Shown: positions 43,091 through 52,164, counted from the stretch's first letter. The stretch is DNA of 64,000 nt from Arcicella rigui (GCF_034929435.1 NZ_JAYFUM010000019.1:62001-126000), one strand, 5' to 3'. Notes: generated by a model not told the origin, from the letters alone. Made by a program: numbers and translations.

Positions 43091-43864
43091 CTACAAAGAG
43101 TTCATAGTGAAGTATTGAAGTTTCAATTTAGCACTTTCTGCCAAGATTTGCTCTAAAAAATGTATATCAAAGCCATATTCATCGGGTTTATGAGTGATTC
43201 TACGCAGAGGTTTATGTCCAAAAAGCATCATAACGCTATGTTCTTGGCTTGCTCGGGCTAATCCTTTTTTCACATCTTCGATATTCAGATTTGTTCCTGC
43301 ATCAATTAATAAAGCATTTACTTTACGAGTACCGTCGTGCTGATGATAAATTTCGTCCATATTTTCAATGGCTCTGGTATAAGTAAAACCCCATATTGTT
43401 CTTTCTTTCATCGAAACATCTCTTAAAAGAGTAAAGTATTTGAGCAGTTCACGGTCGGAGTACCAAATCTGCGAGCCGCCCGGATGAGCAAAAGTTGTAG
43501 GCGAAAAACCTTGTTTTTTCATCGTTCTCAGGGCTTTGAAGATTTCATTTTCCATGTATTCTTCCAAAGTATGTTCCCAGAGATAAGGAACTGCTCGCAC
43601 GTGCATTGCTCCGTGGCAGGCAATTTCATGTCCGTCTGCTTTAAATTGATGTAACATTTTTACTTCTTCCACAGAAAGGCTATCGGGTTGCGTAATGTAA
43701 AATGTTACTTTTGCATGATACTTATTCAACAAAGGTCTAAGCTGAAACCATTCTTTAATAAATCGGTCATCAAAAGAAAGAGCAATCCCAGCAGGTTGTG
43801 AGGGTATTTTTTCTTTTTGGCAACTGATAAAAAGAACGAAGGGCAAAAGATAGATTAATTTCAT
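43091..43864 (-). CDS. Polysaccharide-deacetylase-like lipoprotein (NodB fold)
   Basis: 257 residues. The lipobox LFISC places Cys at about 15. The NodB-type motifs are GIALSFDDRFIKEW (usual TFDDG, here SFDDR) and HEIACHGAMHVRAVP (H-x-x-x-H type), then TFAHPGGSQIWYSD. The metal-binding Asp and both His are kept, while the Gly after FDD is replaced by Arg. The substrate may be a cell-surface glycan. It is the first gene of a two-gene operon with the M28 peptidase. Activity is plausible but not certain because of the altered motif. Confidence 0.82.
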   Translation of the reverse strand: MKLIYLLPFVLFISCQKEKIPSQPAGIALSFDDRFIKEWFQLRPLLNKYHAKVTFYITQPDSLSVEEVKMLHQFKADGHEIACHGAMHVRAVPYLWEHTLEEYMENEIFKALRTMKKQGFSPTTFAHPGGSQIWYSDRELLKYFTLLRDVSMKERTIWGFTYTRAIENMDEIYHQHDGTRKVNALLIDAGTNLNIEDVKKGLARASQEHSVMMLFGHKPLRRITHKPDEYGFDIHFLEQILAESAKLKLQYFTMNSL

Positions 43865-43865
43865 T

Positions 43866-44070
43866 TCTTTGACTTTAGGACTTTATGACTTTAAGACTGA
43901 AGGACTTTATGATTTTAGGACTCAAAGACTTTAGGACTTTATGATTTAATTACTTTAATAATGAAACCCAGACCTCATTAAATTATTAATTCCTTGAGTC
44001 TTTCAGTCTTAAACCCCTAAAGTCTTAAAGTCCTTCAGTCCTAAAGTCATCAAGTCCTAAAGTCAAAAAA
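43866..44070. repeat. Long imperfect inverted repeat of GACTTTAGGA-like units
   Basis: The left arm (43866-43945) repeats GACTTTAGGACTTTATGA-type text; the right arm (about 43990-44070) carries the complement, GTCCTTCAGTCCTAAAGTC-type. It fills the gap between the deacetylase gene and pgeF, which are divergent, so both promoters must lie in or next to it. Same family as 20136-20365. Confidence 0.85.
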
Positions 44071-44083
44071 TCCCCATAAAAAT

Positions 44084-44824
44084 ATGTTTACCAAACCAAA
44101 AATATTTCAACCATTCCCCAACCTAATTGCCGCCGAAAGTACTCGTCATGGCGGTTATAGTCAAGTTCCCTATACATCCTTGAATTTAGGTTTACATTCG
44201 GGCGATGAGCTTGAAACAGTGTATAAAAATAGAGATAAATTCTTTGAAGCACTGACAGTCGCTACTGAAAATGTAGCTTATTCGTATCAAATTCATGAAG
44301 ATAAAATCTTAATTGCCACAGAAGCAGGTGCTTACGAAGGCTACGATGCTTTGATAAGTAATCAAGCAGAAGTATTTGTGGCGGTTACGGTGGCAGACTG
44401 TACGCCCATTTTGATTTTTGATGCCAAACAAAATGCCGTGGCGGCTATTCATGCAGGCTGGCGAGGAACGGTTTTAGAGATTGTAGCAAAGACAATTTCT
44501 AAAATGCAAGCCACTTTTGGCACAAATCCAGCAGACTGTTTTGCCTATATTGGTACTTGTATTGACGAATGTTCTTTTGAAGTAGGAGAGGAGGTAGCCC
44601 AAAATTTTGCAGACGTTTACAAACGTTTTGATGAATCGAAAAATAAGTATTTTGTCGATTTGAAAAAGGCAAACAAAGCCCAATTATTAGCCTGCGGAGT
44701 ACCCGAAAATCAGATAGAAATTTCTGAATTTTCGACTGTTTTACAGAACGAAAACTACTTTTCGCATCGGAAAGAGCAAGGGAAAACAGGAAGGATGTTA
44801 GCCCTAATTGGAGTGAAAAAATGA
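44084..44824 (+). CDS. pgeF: Peptidoglycan editing factor (YfiH/laccase-domain family)
   Basis: 246 residues. The family hallmarks are HGGYSQVPYTSLNLGLHSGD (start), VTVADCTPILIF, AAIHAGWRGTVLEIV and IGTCIDECSFEVG, with the metal-binding Cys and His residues in their usual places. Known members (PgeF) remove wrongly built peptidoglycan precursors; others have been described as purine nucleoside-cleaving enzymes. The length is normal. It is a single-gene unit. Confidence 0.92.
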   Translation: MFTKPKIFQPFPNLIAAESTRHGGYSQVPYTSLNLGLHSGDELETVYKNRDKFFEALTVATENVAYSYQIHEDKILIATEAGAYEGYDALISNQAEVFVAVTVADCTPILIFDAKQNAVAAIHAGWRGTVLEIVAKTISKMQATFGTNPADCFAYIGTCIDECSFEVGEEVAQNFADVYKRFDESKNKYFVDLKKANKAQLLACGVPENQIEISEFSTVLQNENYFSHRKEQGKTGRMLALIGVKK

Positions 44825-44891
44825 GCTAAATCTTAAAATAATCAAATAAAATTGCAGTATTTAAAGAATCTGTATTGGAATAATTATATTT

Positions 44892-44925
44892 TTTGGAATT
44901 ATTGAAACTATTTTTCATAACTTTG
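44892..44925 (+). promoter_or_regulatory. Strong Bacteroidota promoter before the structured leader
   Basis: TTTG at 44892-44895, a 22-base spacer and TAACTTTG at 44918-44925, an exact -7 match. The predicted start of transcription is at about 44932, just before the leader hairpin. Confidence 0.65.
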
Positions 44926-44943
44926 TGTCAGTCAATTGATTAA

Positions 44944-45008
44944 CACCGAAAGCACTGATATTTAATATTTTAAAAAGCCTGTTAGGCTCATCAACGTCAG
45001 ATTCGGTG
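44944..45008 (+). ncRNA. Candidate structured 5' leader RNA
   Basis: CACCGAA (44944-44950) pairs with TTCGGTG (45002-45008). Inside, CTGAT pairs with GTCAG (one G-U), ATATT with AATAT, and AGCCT (44976-44980) with AGGCT (44984-44988). The result is a closed multi-stem element between a strong promoter and a small ORF that starts 12 bases later. It could be a regulatory leader or part of a small RNA. I do not recognise any known riboswitch class. Confidence 0.4.
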
Positions 45009-45019
45009 CAACAATTTAA

Positions 45020-45190
45020 ATGATTAAATTTATGAAATACAATCTTTTATTGGCCGAATTGATTCTGGAAGAATCAAAGAGCCGCAAAGCAAACTTGAGA
45101 ACATCTAAAAGTAATGATGTTAAAAAAAGTTGGTTAGAGCGTTTTTTCGAATTCTTAACGCCATCTAACATTTACATTGCAGCGAAGTAG
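45020..45190 (+). CDS. Small basic protein (56 residues) behind the structured leader
   Basis: An ORF from ATG 45020 reading MIKFMKYNLLLAELILEESK, then a basic middle (SRKANLRTSKSNDVKK) and an aromatic end (SWLERFFEFLTPSNIYIAAK). A second ATG lies at 45032. It has its own promoter and a terminator 14 bases after the stop, so the transcript is about 300 bases. There is no clear signal peptide. I do not recognise it. The complete unit (promoter, leader, ORF, terminator) is the main reason to think it is real. Confidence 0.5.
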   Translation: MIKFMKYNLLLAELILEESKSRKANLRTSKSNDVKKSWLERFFEFLTPSNIYIAAK

Positions 45191-45203
45191 TCATTATTTA
45201 TTG

Positions 45204-45239
45204 AAAAAAGAGCTTCTACCAGTGGGTAGCCTCTTTTTT
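45204..45239 (+). terminator. Terminator of the small-ORF transcript
   Basis: AAAAAAGAG and CTCTTTTTT form the outer stem, CTACC and GGGTAG the inner one, ending in a T run. Confidence 0.85.
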
Positions 45240-45395
45240 CCTGACACTGACCTGCTGATGATAGAAATTGATTTTCTATCTGAGCTTGGCCCCGACTGTT
45301 ATCAAATATATTTTCACACATTTAAACACTTTATCCTCAAACATTTTGATTGGCAGTTTTCCAATTGGTTAAAAAATTTGATTTTTCACAGGTAA

Positions 45396-45445
45396 TACTC
45401 AAAGTGTGTTTTTTCTATTGAGGTGATTAAAACTCACTTTGAGTA
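45396..45445. repeat. 11-bp inverted repeat with long loop
   Basis: TACTCAAAGTG (45396-45406) and CACTTTGAGTA (45435-45445), 28 bases apart. It lies between the small-ORF unit and the end of the receptor gene. Its role is not clear. Confidence 0.7.
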
Positions 45446-45471
45446 AAACCAAAAAACATATTCATAACAAA

Positions 45472-45500
45472 AAAGGACACCCGTTTAGGCATCCTTCTTG
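45472..45500 (-). terminator. Terminator of the TonB-type receptor gene
   Basis: On the minus strand AGGATGCC, loop, GGGTGTCC and a T run; the stem includes two G-U pairs. Confidence 0.65.
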
Positions 45501-45529
45501 TTTTCATCAAAATAGATTAGCGTTTTCTG

Positions 45530-48016
45530 TTAGTTTCCGCCACTTTTTACACGACCTTTTTCATCTTCTAAACCAGTTTTGCGTTGGCGTGCTGCGGCAA
45601 CTTTACTATTTCCAAAACGATACGAGAAGTTTAAGCGTATTACTCGGCTTTCCCATTTATTCACTACTTGAACGTCGATGTCATTAAAGATAAATGAACC
45701 ATTAAATTTGTTCGACCAGAAAACGTCGTTGACATTTAATTTAACTGTCGCTTTGTCGTTCATTAATTTCTTTTGAATACCGAAAGACATTGCACCCATT
45801 GGACGACCAGACATTTGTCCTTCAATGAATGGCGACATATACCAACCGCTCAATTCTAAAGTGAATTTCTTCGGTAAAGTAAACTGGTGCGTCATGTTAG
45901 CTTGGTAACTTGTAGCACGAGCATCCAAAGGTTGAAAAATTGTCGATGAAGTACCATCTGAAGCAATAATCGTCTTAGGAATATCGCCCACATAGTGATT
46001 ATTATACAAATTGAAGTAAGTATTACTAAACCACCATTTTGTAATTGGCACAGGTACTGAGAAGGCAATTCCTATATTTTCTACATAACCAATATTGATT
46101 TTTGTTTGGTTCGTAGTCTTCAAAGCGTTGTTTTGTTCCAAAATATCAGTCATAACGCCATTTGTACGGCTGAAATTTACTGTGGTTGTAATAGCATCTT
46201 TGAAAGTATGTGATACTTCAAAAGCGTTGGTGTATTGAGGTTGTAATAACTCATTTCCTCTTGAATAAGTGTATGGGTCGAGGAAGAATAAGAATGGATT
46301 CAAATCTTCATAGCTTGGACGGTCGATTCTGCGACTGAACGAGTAGCCCAATTGATGGTCTTTCGAGAGTTTTTGGCGGAAGAATACACTTGGAAATAAA
46401 TTAGTATAATGTCTGTTCAATAATTCTTTTCCTAATAAAGTACCTTGTCCGTTGGTATTTTCAACACGCAAACCTAATTGCATACTAACTTTTTTAAACT
46501 CTTTTGAATAGTTGATATAGCCAGCATTGATATTTTCTTTGTAAATAAAATCACGAGTACGAGTTGGATCGAGTACTGGAGTATATAAATCGCCAATCAA
46601 GAAATCAAAACGCATATCATTATTAGAAGTAACATAACTTGATTTCAAACCAACTTCAAATTTTGAAGTTTTATTGATTGGATATACTAAATCTGTCTTA
46701 AATGAATAAATATTGATTTTTGAATTTGCTTTTCCATCTTCATTGCGAGTTGTTCTTAGAATATTCTGATTATCGTATTTTGAAGTACGATATTTCATCG
46801 AATTGTTAGCGTCGTAACGAGCAAAGTCCAAATCGGCTGTAAGTTCTTTACCTGTTGAATCAATTACGTGTTTGAAGTTCAAATTAGTTGAATAATTTCC
46901 CCATCCGTTTCTAATCGTTCCTAAAGTTCTTGAAGTAGTATCTAACTGCGAAGTAGCATTTTTAATCAAAGTTTCATTGTTAGTATCTTCGTTCCAATTT
47001 CCATTCATTCCATTGAACAAGAAACCAATAGTATTCTTTTTGTCAAGAAAATAATCTGCACCAACTTTATAAGCAAAAGAATTATTTCTACGTTCGTTAT
47101 TGCCTACTTGGTCGAAACCAGAAATTACTTTACCATTTTCAAAAAACTTTCGGTTAATTTGTTGAATTTGAAAACTTTGTCTGTCATTTGCCGAAAAATT
47201 ACCAAAAACATTTACTTTTTCATTTCTGTAATTTAAGTTCAAACCTGCACTTTCTTTTGGTAAAGATTTATACGGACCATAACCTAAACCAATGTTGGCT
47301 GAACCATTCAAACCAATATTTTGATTCTTTTTCAAGCGGATATTAATTACCCCAGCATTTCCAGCAGCATCGTACTTGGCAGGCGGATTCGTCATAATTT
47401 CGATTTTATCCAATTGCGTCGATTGCATATTACGAAGCATATTTGCCAAGTCACTTGCCGACATATACGTTGGTTTTCCGTCCAGCATTACCATTACATT
47501 TTGCTTTCCTTTCAAAGAAATGTTACCGTCTTTGTCAACAGTTACACCGGGAGATTTCTCTAAAATTTCAATAGCAGTACTTCCTGCCGAAACCACAGAG
47601 TTTTCAACATTCACAACCGTTTTGTCGATTTGTTGCTCGATAAAAGGTTTTTTAGCTGTTACTTGTACTTCGCCTAATTCTTTAGATTCTTCGGATAAAA
47701 TCAAATTTGAAAGCTTAATGTTATGATTTTCAGAGGATAAAGTAAATTTTGGTGTGTAATATTTTTTGTAACCTAACTGCGAAATATTAATGATATAATT
47801 TCCGTAGTTTACTTTTTCAAATTCAAAAGAGCCGTTTACATCTGCTAAAGCTCCTTTTACTAAACTTGAGTCTTTAGCTTGCAAGAGCGTAATCGTAGCG
47901 AATTCTACAATTTTACCTTTGTTATCGGTAATTTGTCCAGATATTTTTCCTTGAGCTTGGGCTTTACCATTTGCCAAAGTCAGTAAAATAAGAATAGAGT
48001 AAATAAATGTTTTCAT
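45530..48016 (-). CDS. Outer-membrane TonB-type receptor (OMP_b-brl_3 family)
   Basis: 828 residues. A signal peptide ends ANGKAQAQ (about 21). Residues 25-105 are a carboxypeptidase-regulatory-like domain (GKISGQITDNKGKIVEFATI). A plug follows with EQQIDKTVVNVENSVVSAGS, ILEKSPGVTVDKDGNISLKG and VMLDGKPTYMSASDLA, and then the barrel, GNAGVINIRLKKN onward, to RLNFSYRFGN. It belongs to the Bacteroidota barrel family related to TonB receptors. The C-terminal tail (GRVKSGGN) is polar, beyond the last strand. The ligand is unknown, and no SusD-type partner is present. Confidence 0.9.
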   Translation of the reverse strand: MKTFIYSILILLTLANGKAQAQGKISGQITDNKGKIVEFATITLLQAKDSSLVKGALADVNGSFEFEKVNYGNYIINISQLGYKKYYTPKFTLSSENHNIKLSNLILSEESKELGEVQVTAKKPFIEQQIDKTVVNVENSVVSAGSTAIEILEKSPGVTVDKDGNISLKGKQNVMVMLDGKPTYMSASDLANMLRNMQSTQLDKIEIMTNPPAKYDAAGNAGVINIRLKKNQNIGLNGSANIGLGYGPYKSLPKESAGLNLNYRNEKVNVFGNFSANDRQSFQIQQINRKFFENGKVISGFDQVGNNERRNNSFAYKVGADYFLDKKNTIGFLFNGMNGNWNEDTNNETLIKNATSQLDTTSRTLGTIRNGWGNYSTNLNFKHVIDSTGKELTADLDFARYDANNSMKYRTSKYDNQNILRTTRNEDGKANSKINIYSFKTDLVYPINKTSKFEVGLKSSYVTSNNDMRFDFLIGDLYTPVLDPTRTRDFIYKENINAGYINYSKEFKKVSMQLGLRVENTNGQGTLLGKELLNRHYTNLFPSVFFRQKLSKDHQLGYSFSRRIDRPSYEDLNPFLFFLDPYTYSRGNELLQPQYTNAFEVSHTFKDAITTTVNFSRTNGVMTDILEQNNALKTTNQTKINIGYVENIGIAFSVPVPITKWWFSNTYFNLYNNHYVGDIPKTIIASDGTSSTIFQPLDARATSYQANMTHQFTLPKKFTLELSGWYMSPFIEGQMSGRPMGAMSFGIQKKLMNDKATVKLNVNDVFWSNKFNGSFIFNDIDVQVVNKWESRVIRLNFSYRFGNSKVAAARQRKTGLEDEKGRVKSGGN

Positions 48017-48089
48017 GATTAAAGAAGAATTATGTTTAGAATAATTAACAAATGTTTGTTGCTGATTTTCTAATTGTGAATTGATTAAA

Positions 48090-48126
48090 CAAAACTAATG
48101 TAATGCCCACTACCTTGTTATGCAAA
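48090..48126 (-). promoter_or_regulatory. Probable promoter of the TonB-type receptor
   Basis: On the minus strand TTTG (48126-48123) and TAGTTTTG (48097-48090), an exact -7 match, though the 25-base spacer is longer than the usual 19-21. It lies 74 bases before the start codon. Confidence 0.45.
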
Positions 48127-48256
48127 CTATCTAATCGGCTTCTCTAAATGATAAATGGTAAAGAAGTGCCCAGAAATGTTTGTGAAAATGATAGACGGGA
48201 GAATTTGTAAGTTAGATGCAAGAACGAAACAAAAGGTTGCAGAAAAATTAAAAAAA

Positions 48257-48298
48257 ATAGCAATCTTTTGAATTTGTTTCGATTCAAAGGATTGCTAT
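48257..48298 (-). terminator. Terminator of the nadE-coaX operon
   Basis: ATAGCAATC and GATTGCTAT are the outer arms, TTTGAAT and ATTCAAA the inner ones; an eight-T run follows in the minus direction. It is about 108 bases beyond the coaX stop. Confidence 0.8.
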
Positions 48299-48405
48299 TA
48301 ATAAAGAATTTATATCAACAAAAATGAATAAAGATATATTTTTTCTATAAGTGTCTGATAAATAGTGTTTTACAAATCTATTCACCAATCACTATTTACT
48401 AACCA

Positions 48406-49173
48406 TTAAGTATGCACGATTTCAGCGATAATTTTTAGTCCGTTTAAAGTAAGTAATTTATCTACTTCATCAAACTCATCACGAAGTGGTGTAAGAATCG
48501 ACGAAAGTCCGCCAGTGGCTAAAACGATACAATCTTCACCTACTTCTTTTTTGATTTGCATAATCATTTCACGCACCATTCCTACATAACCCCACAAAAT
48601 CCCTGCTTGAATGGCATGAACTGTATTTTTGCCAATAGCAGAAGATGGCATTTCTAAAGGCACTTCTGGAAGCTGTGCAGTATTTGAGAAAAGCGATTTT
48701 ACAGCCGTTTTCAAACCGGGAGCGATAGAAACCCCCAAAATTTTACCTTCGCCCGAAACCACTGTGAAAGTAAGTGCCGTTCCGAAGTCAACAATAACAC
48801 AGTTTTTTTGATAAGTATAATAGGCATAAGTGGCATTGCAAACCAAATCTGTACCGATTTCGTAAGGACTTGGAATTTCCATTTTCAAATGCTCATAGAT
48901 TTCAGGCCCAATCATCGTTGGTTCAATCCCGAGCATTTGTTGCACCATTTCTTTCAAAACACTCTTTAAATCGGGAACTACCGAACTGATAATAGCACGA
49001 TTGAATTCACCAATTTTAAGATTATTTTCCAAGAAAAATAAACGAAGTTTGGCTTCAAAATCAGAAGAACGACGAGATGCATCAGAAGGAATTCTGAACT
49101 GATGAATCCATTCTTGGCGATTGTGTACGCCAAAAACAACATCCGTATTACCTATATCAATGGCTAAAAGCAT
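48406..49173 (-). CDS. coaX: Type III pantothenate kinase
   Basis: Phosphorylates pantothenate, the first step of CoA synthesis. 255 residues of the ASKHA fold: phosphate loop MLLAIDIGNTDVVFG with Asp6, the substrate segment PSPYEIGTDLVCNATYAYY (the family P-x-x-x-G-x-D), and VIVDFGTALTFTVV with the second Asp, followed by GVSIAPGLKTAVKSLFSNTA. The protein is cytoplasmic. It lies 20 bases downstream of nadE on the same strand, so NAD and CoA supply genes are co-transcribed. Confidence 0.95.
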   Translation of the reverse strand: MLLAIDIGNTDVVFGVHNRQEWIHQFRIPSDASRRSSDFEAKLRLFFLENNLKIGEFNRAIISSVVPDLKSVLKEMVQQMLGIEPTMIGPEIYEHLKMEIPSPYEIGTDLVCNATYAYYTYQKNCVIVDFGTALTFTVVSGEGKILGVSIAPGLKTAVKSLFSNTAQLPEVPLEMPSSAIGKNTVHAIQAGILWGYVGMVREMIMQIKKEVGEDCIVLATGGLSSILTPLRDEFDEVDKLLTLNGLKIIAEIVHT

Positions 49174-49193
49174 ATTTTCAATTTTTACGATTA

Positions 49194-51206
49194 CTAAAAT
49201 CCAATTTTTCCTCTGCGTTTTCCTTTTCCAGAGTTATTTACAAATTCTCTCATTTCAGAAAGTTCTTTTTCAAAACCTCCAGAAAGAATCGGGAATCTCA
49301 ACCAACTTCTTGGGTCGAGGTTGCGGTCGTCCACATGAAAACTTGGTGCATAGCGTTCTCTTTTCCATTGATTTCTGGCAAAAAGCTTGAAGAAACGTTC
49401 AATAGATGCCACAATTTTTTCCTGAGAGTAAATGCCATCAAATTCCATTTCCATCAATTGTAGGCAGTCTTTCGGAGACTTTTTGTCTCTGATGGCAGCC
49501 GTTTCTATGGCGTTTAGCAAATCATAAGGCATTAAATCTTCTTCGTCAATTTGTTTGGCTTCAAGCGGACGCAGTTCGGCGGTTGGCTGCAAATTGTTCA
49601 TCGCATTCAATCCTTTGATTGCGTGTGTGCCGCCTAAGCCAGTATTTTCTAACCAACGCAACCAATGACGCAACCAATGCTTGTCGATACCAGCAATAGG
49701 TGAAATAGAGCCAGAAGTATCTCCATCCATAGTGGCATATCCTACGGATGCCTCCGAACGGTTTGAAGTAGAAAGTAACAAGGCATTTTTGATATTTGCC
49801 AAAAGCCAAGCACTTGGGCTACGAACCCTCGCTTGAATATTTTGTAGGGCAATATCATCTGTTTGCCAAGATAAATCTCTGCCAATAGCTCCTTGAATCA
49901 AACCTTTGTAAGTTTCAACCAAACCGTTGATGTCGATGTCGAAGAAAGTAGTATTTAAGTCTTTTGCTAAAGAAGTAGCAGAATGACGAGTATCTGCCGA
50001 ACTATTTTGTGTGCCTTGATACACATTGGTAATCAATGCGGCCGATAATTCTTTTACAGAAGTACAAGTTTGAATTTCTTTGATGTACTGTAATTTTTTC
50101 TTGAAACCTTCCAAGCCCAATTCATCTACTGCCATTTCTATGGCTAAATAACAAAGTGCAGTAATGGCAGAAGAGTCAGCTCCACCCGAAAGTGAAATTA
50201 CCCAACCATTTGAGCGAGATTTGCGGAGATAGTCAAACAAAGCTAAAGCGACAGCTCGGGCAAATTCCTCTTCTTTTTGAAAACCGTTGGCTTCCCAATG
50301 TTCTAATTCATAACGGTTTTTGATAGGAGCAATCAGCGGATAATCAAAAAGTACTTGAACAGGATTGAAATTCTTGTAATGAAACAAATTTTGAATTTGT
50401 TCTAATCTGATTTTATCTAAATCAATTACCGCCGAAGTCAAGTAATGGTCTTTATATGAAAAACGAGTACCAGAAACTAACATTTCGCCTGCCTGAGCAA
50501 TCATGGCATCGCCATCAAAAATAGCTCTACCCGCTTCATTTCCCAGTAAATTAGCATAAATATAAGCGACTCCGAAGGCACGTGAACCATCTTGTACCAA
50601 ACGTTCACGAGTTTGAGTTTTGAAGAAAGCAAAATGAGACGCCGTAGGGTTCAAAATAATGTCACAGCCTCTTAAATAATGTTCACGACCGGGTCTATTG
50701 GCAATCCACGCATCTTCGCAGATTTCAAAGCCAATTTTTACGCCACCAACCTCAAATAATAAATCTCCAACAGGATAAGTAAACTCTCCAATTTTTATTT
50801 CAGTACGCTCGCCAGCTGGCCAATGCTGAAACCAACGAGTTTCGTAATGAATACCATTATTTGCTAAAGTCTTTTTACAAACAAAGCCTCTGATTTGTTT
50901 ATTGACAATCAAACAAGCCGCATTGTACAAGTGATTGTGAATTTTGATAGGCAAACCCACACAAACCGCAATGCTTGAAGTATGCAAAGCGATGTCTTCA
51001 AGGGCTTCTAAGGCGTTGTCGCAAGTACCTTGGGCATAGAACATATCTTCACAACCATAACCTGTAATACACAATTCTGGTAAGCACAATAAGCTAATGT
51101 CTTGGTTTTTGGCTTCTTCAATACAAGCAATGATGTTTTTAGTATTACTTTCCCAAGCGAGTGGTGTTTGGTTTACGACCCCTGCGGCTACTTTTATTAG
51201 ATTCAT
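49194..51206 (-). CDS. nadE: Glutamine-dependent NAD+ synthetase
   Basis: Amidates nicotinic acid adenine dinucleotide to NAD+. 670 residues in two parts. The N-terminal nitrilase-like glutaminase (1-290) has the Glu-Lys-Cys triad: Glu44 in LPELCITGYG, the Lys in CKKTLANNG and the Cys in GFEICEDAW. The C-terminal synthetase has the ATP loop ISLSGGADSSAIT near 338-350 and TSNRSEASVGYATMDGDTSG. The C-terminus is Lys/Arg/Gly-rich (NNSGKGKRRGKIGF). It is the first gene of the operon with coaX. Confidence 0.95.
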   Translation of the reverse strand: MNLIKVAAGVVNQTPLAWESNTKNIIACIEEAKNQDISLLCLPELCITGYGCEDMFYAQGTCDNALEALEDIALHTSSIAVCVGLPIKIHNHLYNAACLIVNKQIRGFVCKKTLANNGIHYETRWFQHWPAGERTEIKIGEFTYPVGDLLFEVGGVKIGFEICEDAWIANRPGREHYLRGCDIILNPTASHFAFFKTQTRERLVQDGSRAFGVAYIYANLLGNEAGRAIFDGDAMIAQAGEMLVSGTRFSYKDHYLTSAVIDLDKIRLEQIQNLFHYKNFNPVQVLFDYPLIAPIKNRYELEHWEANGFQKEEEFARAVALALFDYLRKSRSNGWVISLSGGADSSAITALCYLAIEMAVDELGLEGFKKKLQYIKEIQTCTSVKELSAALITNVYQGTQNSSADTRHSATSLAKDLNTTFFDIDINGLVETYKGLIQGAIGRDLSWQTDDIALQNIQARVRSPSAWLLANIKNALLLSTSNRSEASVGYATMDGDTSGSISPIAGIDKHWLRHWLRWLENTGLGGTHAIKGLNAMNNLQPTAELRPLEAKQIDEEDLMPYDLLNAIETAAIRDKKSPKDCLQLMEMEFDGIYSQEKIVASIERFFKLFARNQWKRERYAPSFHVDDRNLDPRSWLRFPILSGGFEKELSEMREFVNNSGKGKRRGKIGF

Positions 51207-51452
51207 ATTTTAGGATTTGTGTATAAAATGCTTGATTTATTTTGTTTTAGGGAGTGATTAGAAAATAGAGATTGGTGATTAGTATTTCAAGTTTCTAATT
51301 ATCAGTTATTCTGCGAAAAGTGAAAAGGGTCAATTGATTTCTATTCATTACTTAACGATTAAACAAAATAAAAAATTTTTGTTTAGCTTTTTCAAGCATA
51401 AAACAGATGGCAAAAATGAAATTTTACCTAATGCTTACAGCCTATTGCAATA

Positions 51453-51752
51453 TTAATTTTTATCAAAATTTACTCTTTCTCCAGGAAGCAAATATTTGAA
51501 TTTAGGTTTTTTACTCTTTTTGTCTTTTTTAGCGTTGTATTTGTTTTTTCCAGCAACTGCCGACCACGGCCAATGCTTTTTAGTACTTACCCAAGAGAAA
51601 GCCGCCCTTGGACGAAAAACACCGCCTTCGTGCTTATGTTCAACTGAAACACGACAGCTTTTTTCAGGGCAACGCTTTGCCCACAAGCATCCTGTAAAGC
51701 CAAAGCACACAAGTATAAAAAAGCAAGAATATATAATTTGATTAAATTTCAT
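51453..51752 (-). CDS. Small basic lipoprotein, unknown function
   Basis: 99 residues from ATG 51752. The signal segment IYSCFFILVCFGFTGC gives a lipobox FTGC (Cys about 22). The mature part has CPEKSCRVSVEHKHEGGVF and a Lys-rich stretch, KYNAKKDKKSKKPKFKYL. The upstream extension of the frame has no support. The mature cysteines and histidines could bind metal. No known family. Confidence 0.65.
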   Translation of the reverse strand: MKFNQIIYSCFFILVCFGFTGCLWAKRCPEKSCRVSVEHKHEGGVFRPRAAFSWVSTKKHWPWSAVAGKNKYNAKKDKKSKKPKFKYLLPGERVNFDKN

Positions 51753-51881
51753 TAGCCTTAATTTTTGCCAAACAAAAATACAGCATTTTAGCTCAGAATG
51801 AAAAAGGAGGGGAGGAGATTTTGAAGCAGCCACCAGATAGGTGAAAAACAGTGTTGAACTCGTACCTAAGCTTTATAAGCA

Positions 51882-51916
51882 AAAAACCCTTCATACGCCA
51901 TGTATGAAGGGTTTTT
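51882..51916 (-). terminator. Terminator of tRNA-Thr
   Basis: AAAAACCCTTCATAC pairs exactly with GTATGAAGGGTTTTT around the loop GCCAT, ten bases beyond the tRNA. Confidence 0.92.
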
Positions 51917-51926
51917 GTTGTTTTAG

Positions 51927-51999
<73 letters not shown>

Positions 52000-52041
52000 T
52001 TTTTTCAACGATTAGCGATTCGTTGTTCGTTTATCGTGATG

Positions 52042-52073
52042 CAAAATTAGTAGGTTTCTACATACTGTGCAAA
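52042..52073 (-). promoter_or_regulatory. Bacteroidota promoter of tRNA-Thr
   Basis: On the minus strand TTTG (52073-52070), a 20-base spacer, then TAATTTTG (52049-52042), 42 bases before the tRNA. Confidence 0.75.
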
Positions 52074-52164
52074 TGTTTTGGAAAGAAATTTTTAATAAAA
52101 AATGAAAGTTTTTTTCAAGTTTCTGAATATCAAAAAGTTAGAATTGAAATTTTTTTTCAAAAAA

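Noticed and set aside
45177..45395. 72-residue plus-strand ORF after the small-ORF unit
   Set aside because: It starts inside the small ORF in another frame and runs through the terminator hairpin; no coding signs.
51753..51833. N-terminal extension of the small lipoprotein
   Set aside because: Starting at 51833 would put 27 residues before a clear signal peptide and lipobox; the ATG at 51752 is the better start.
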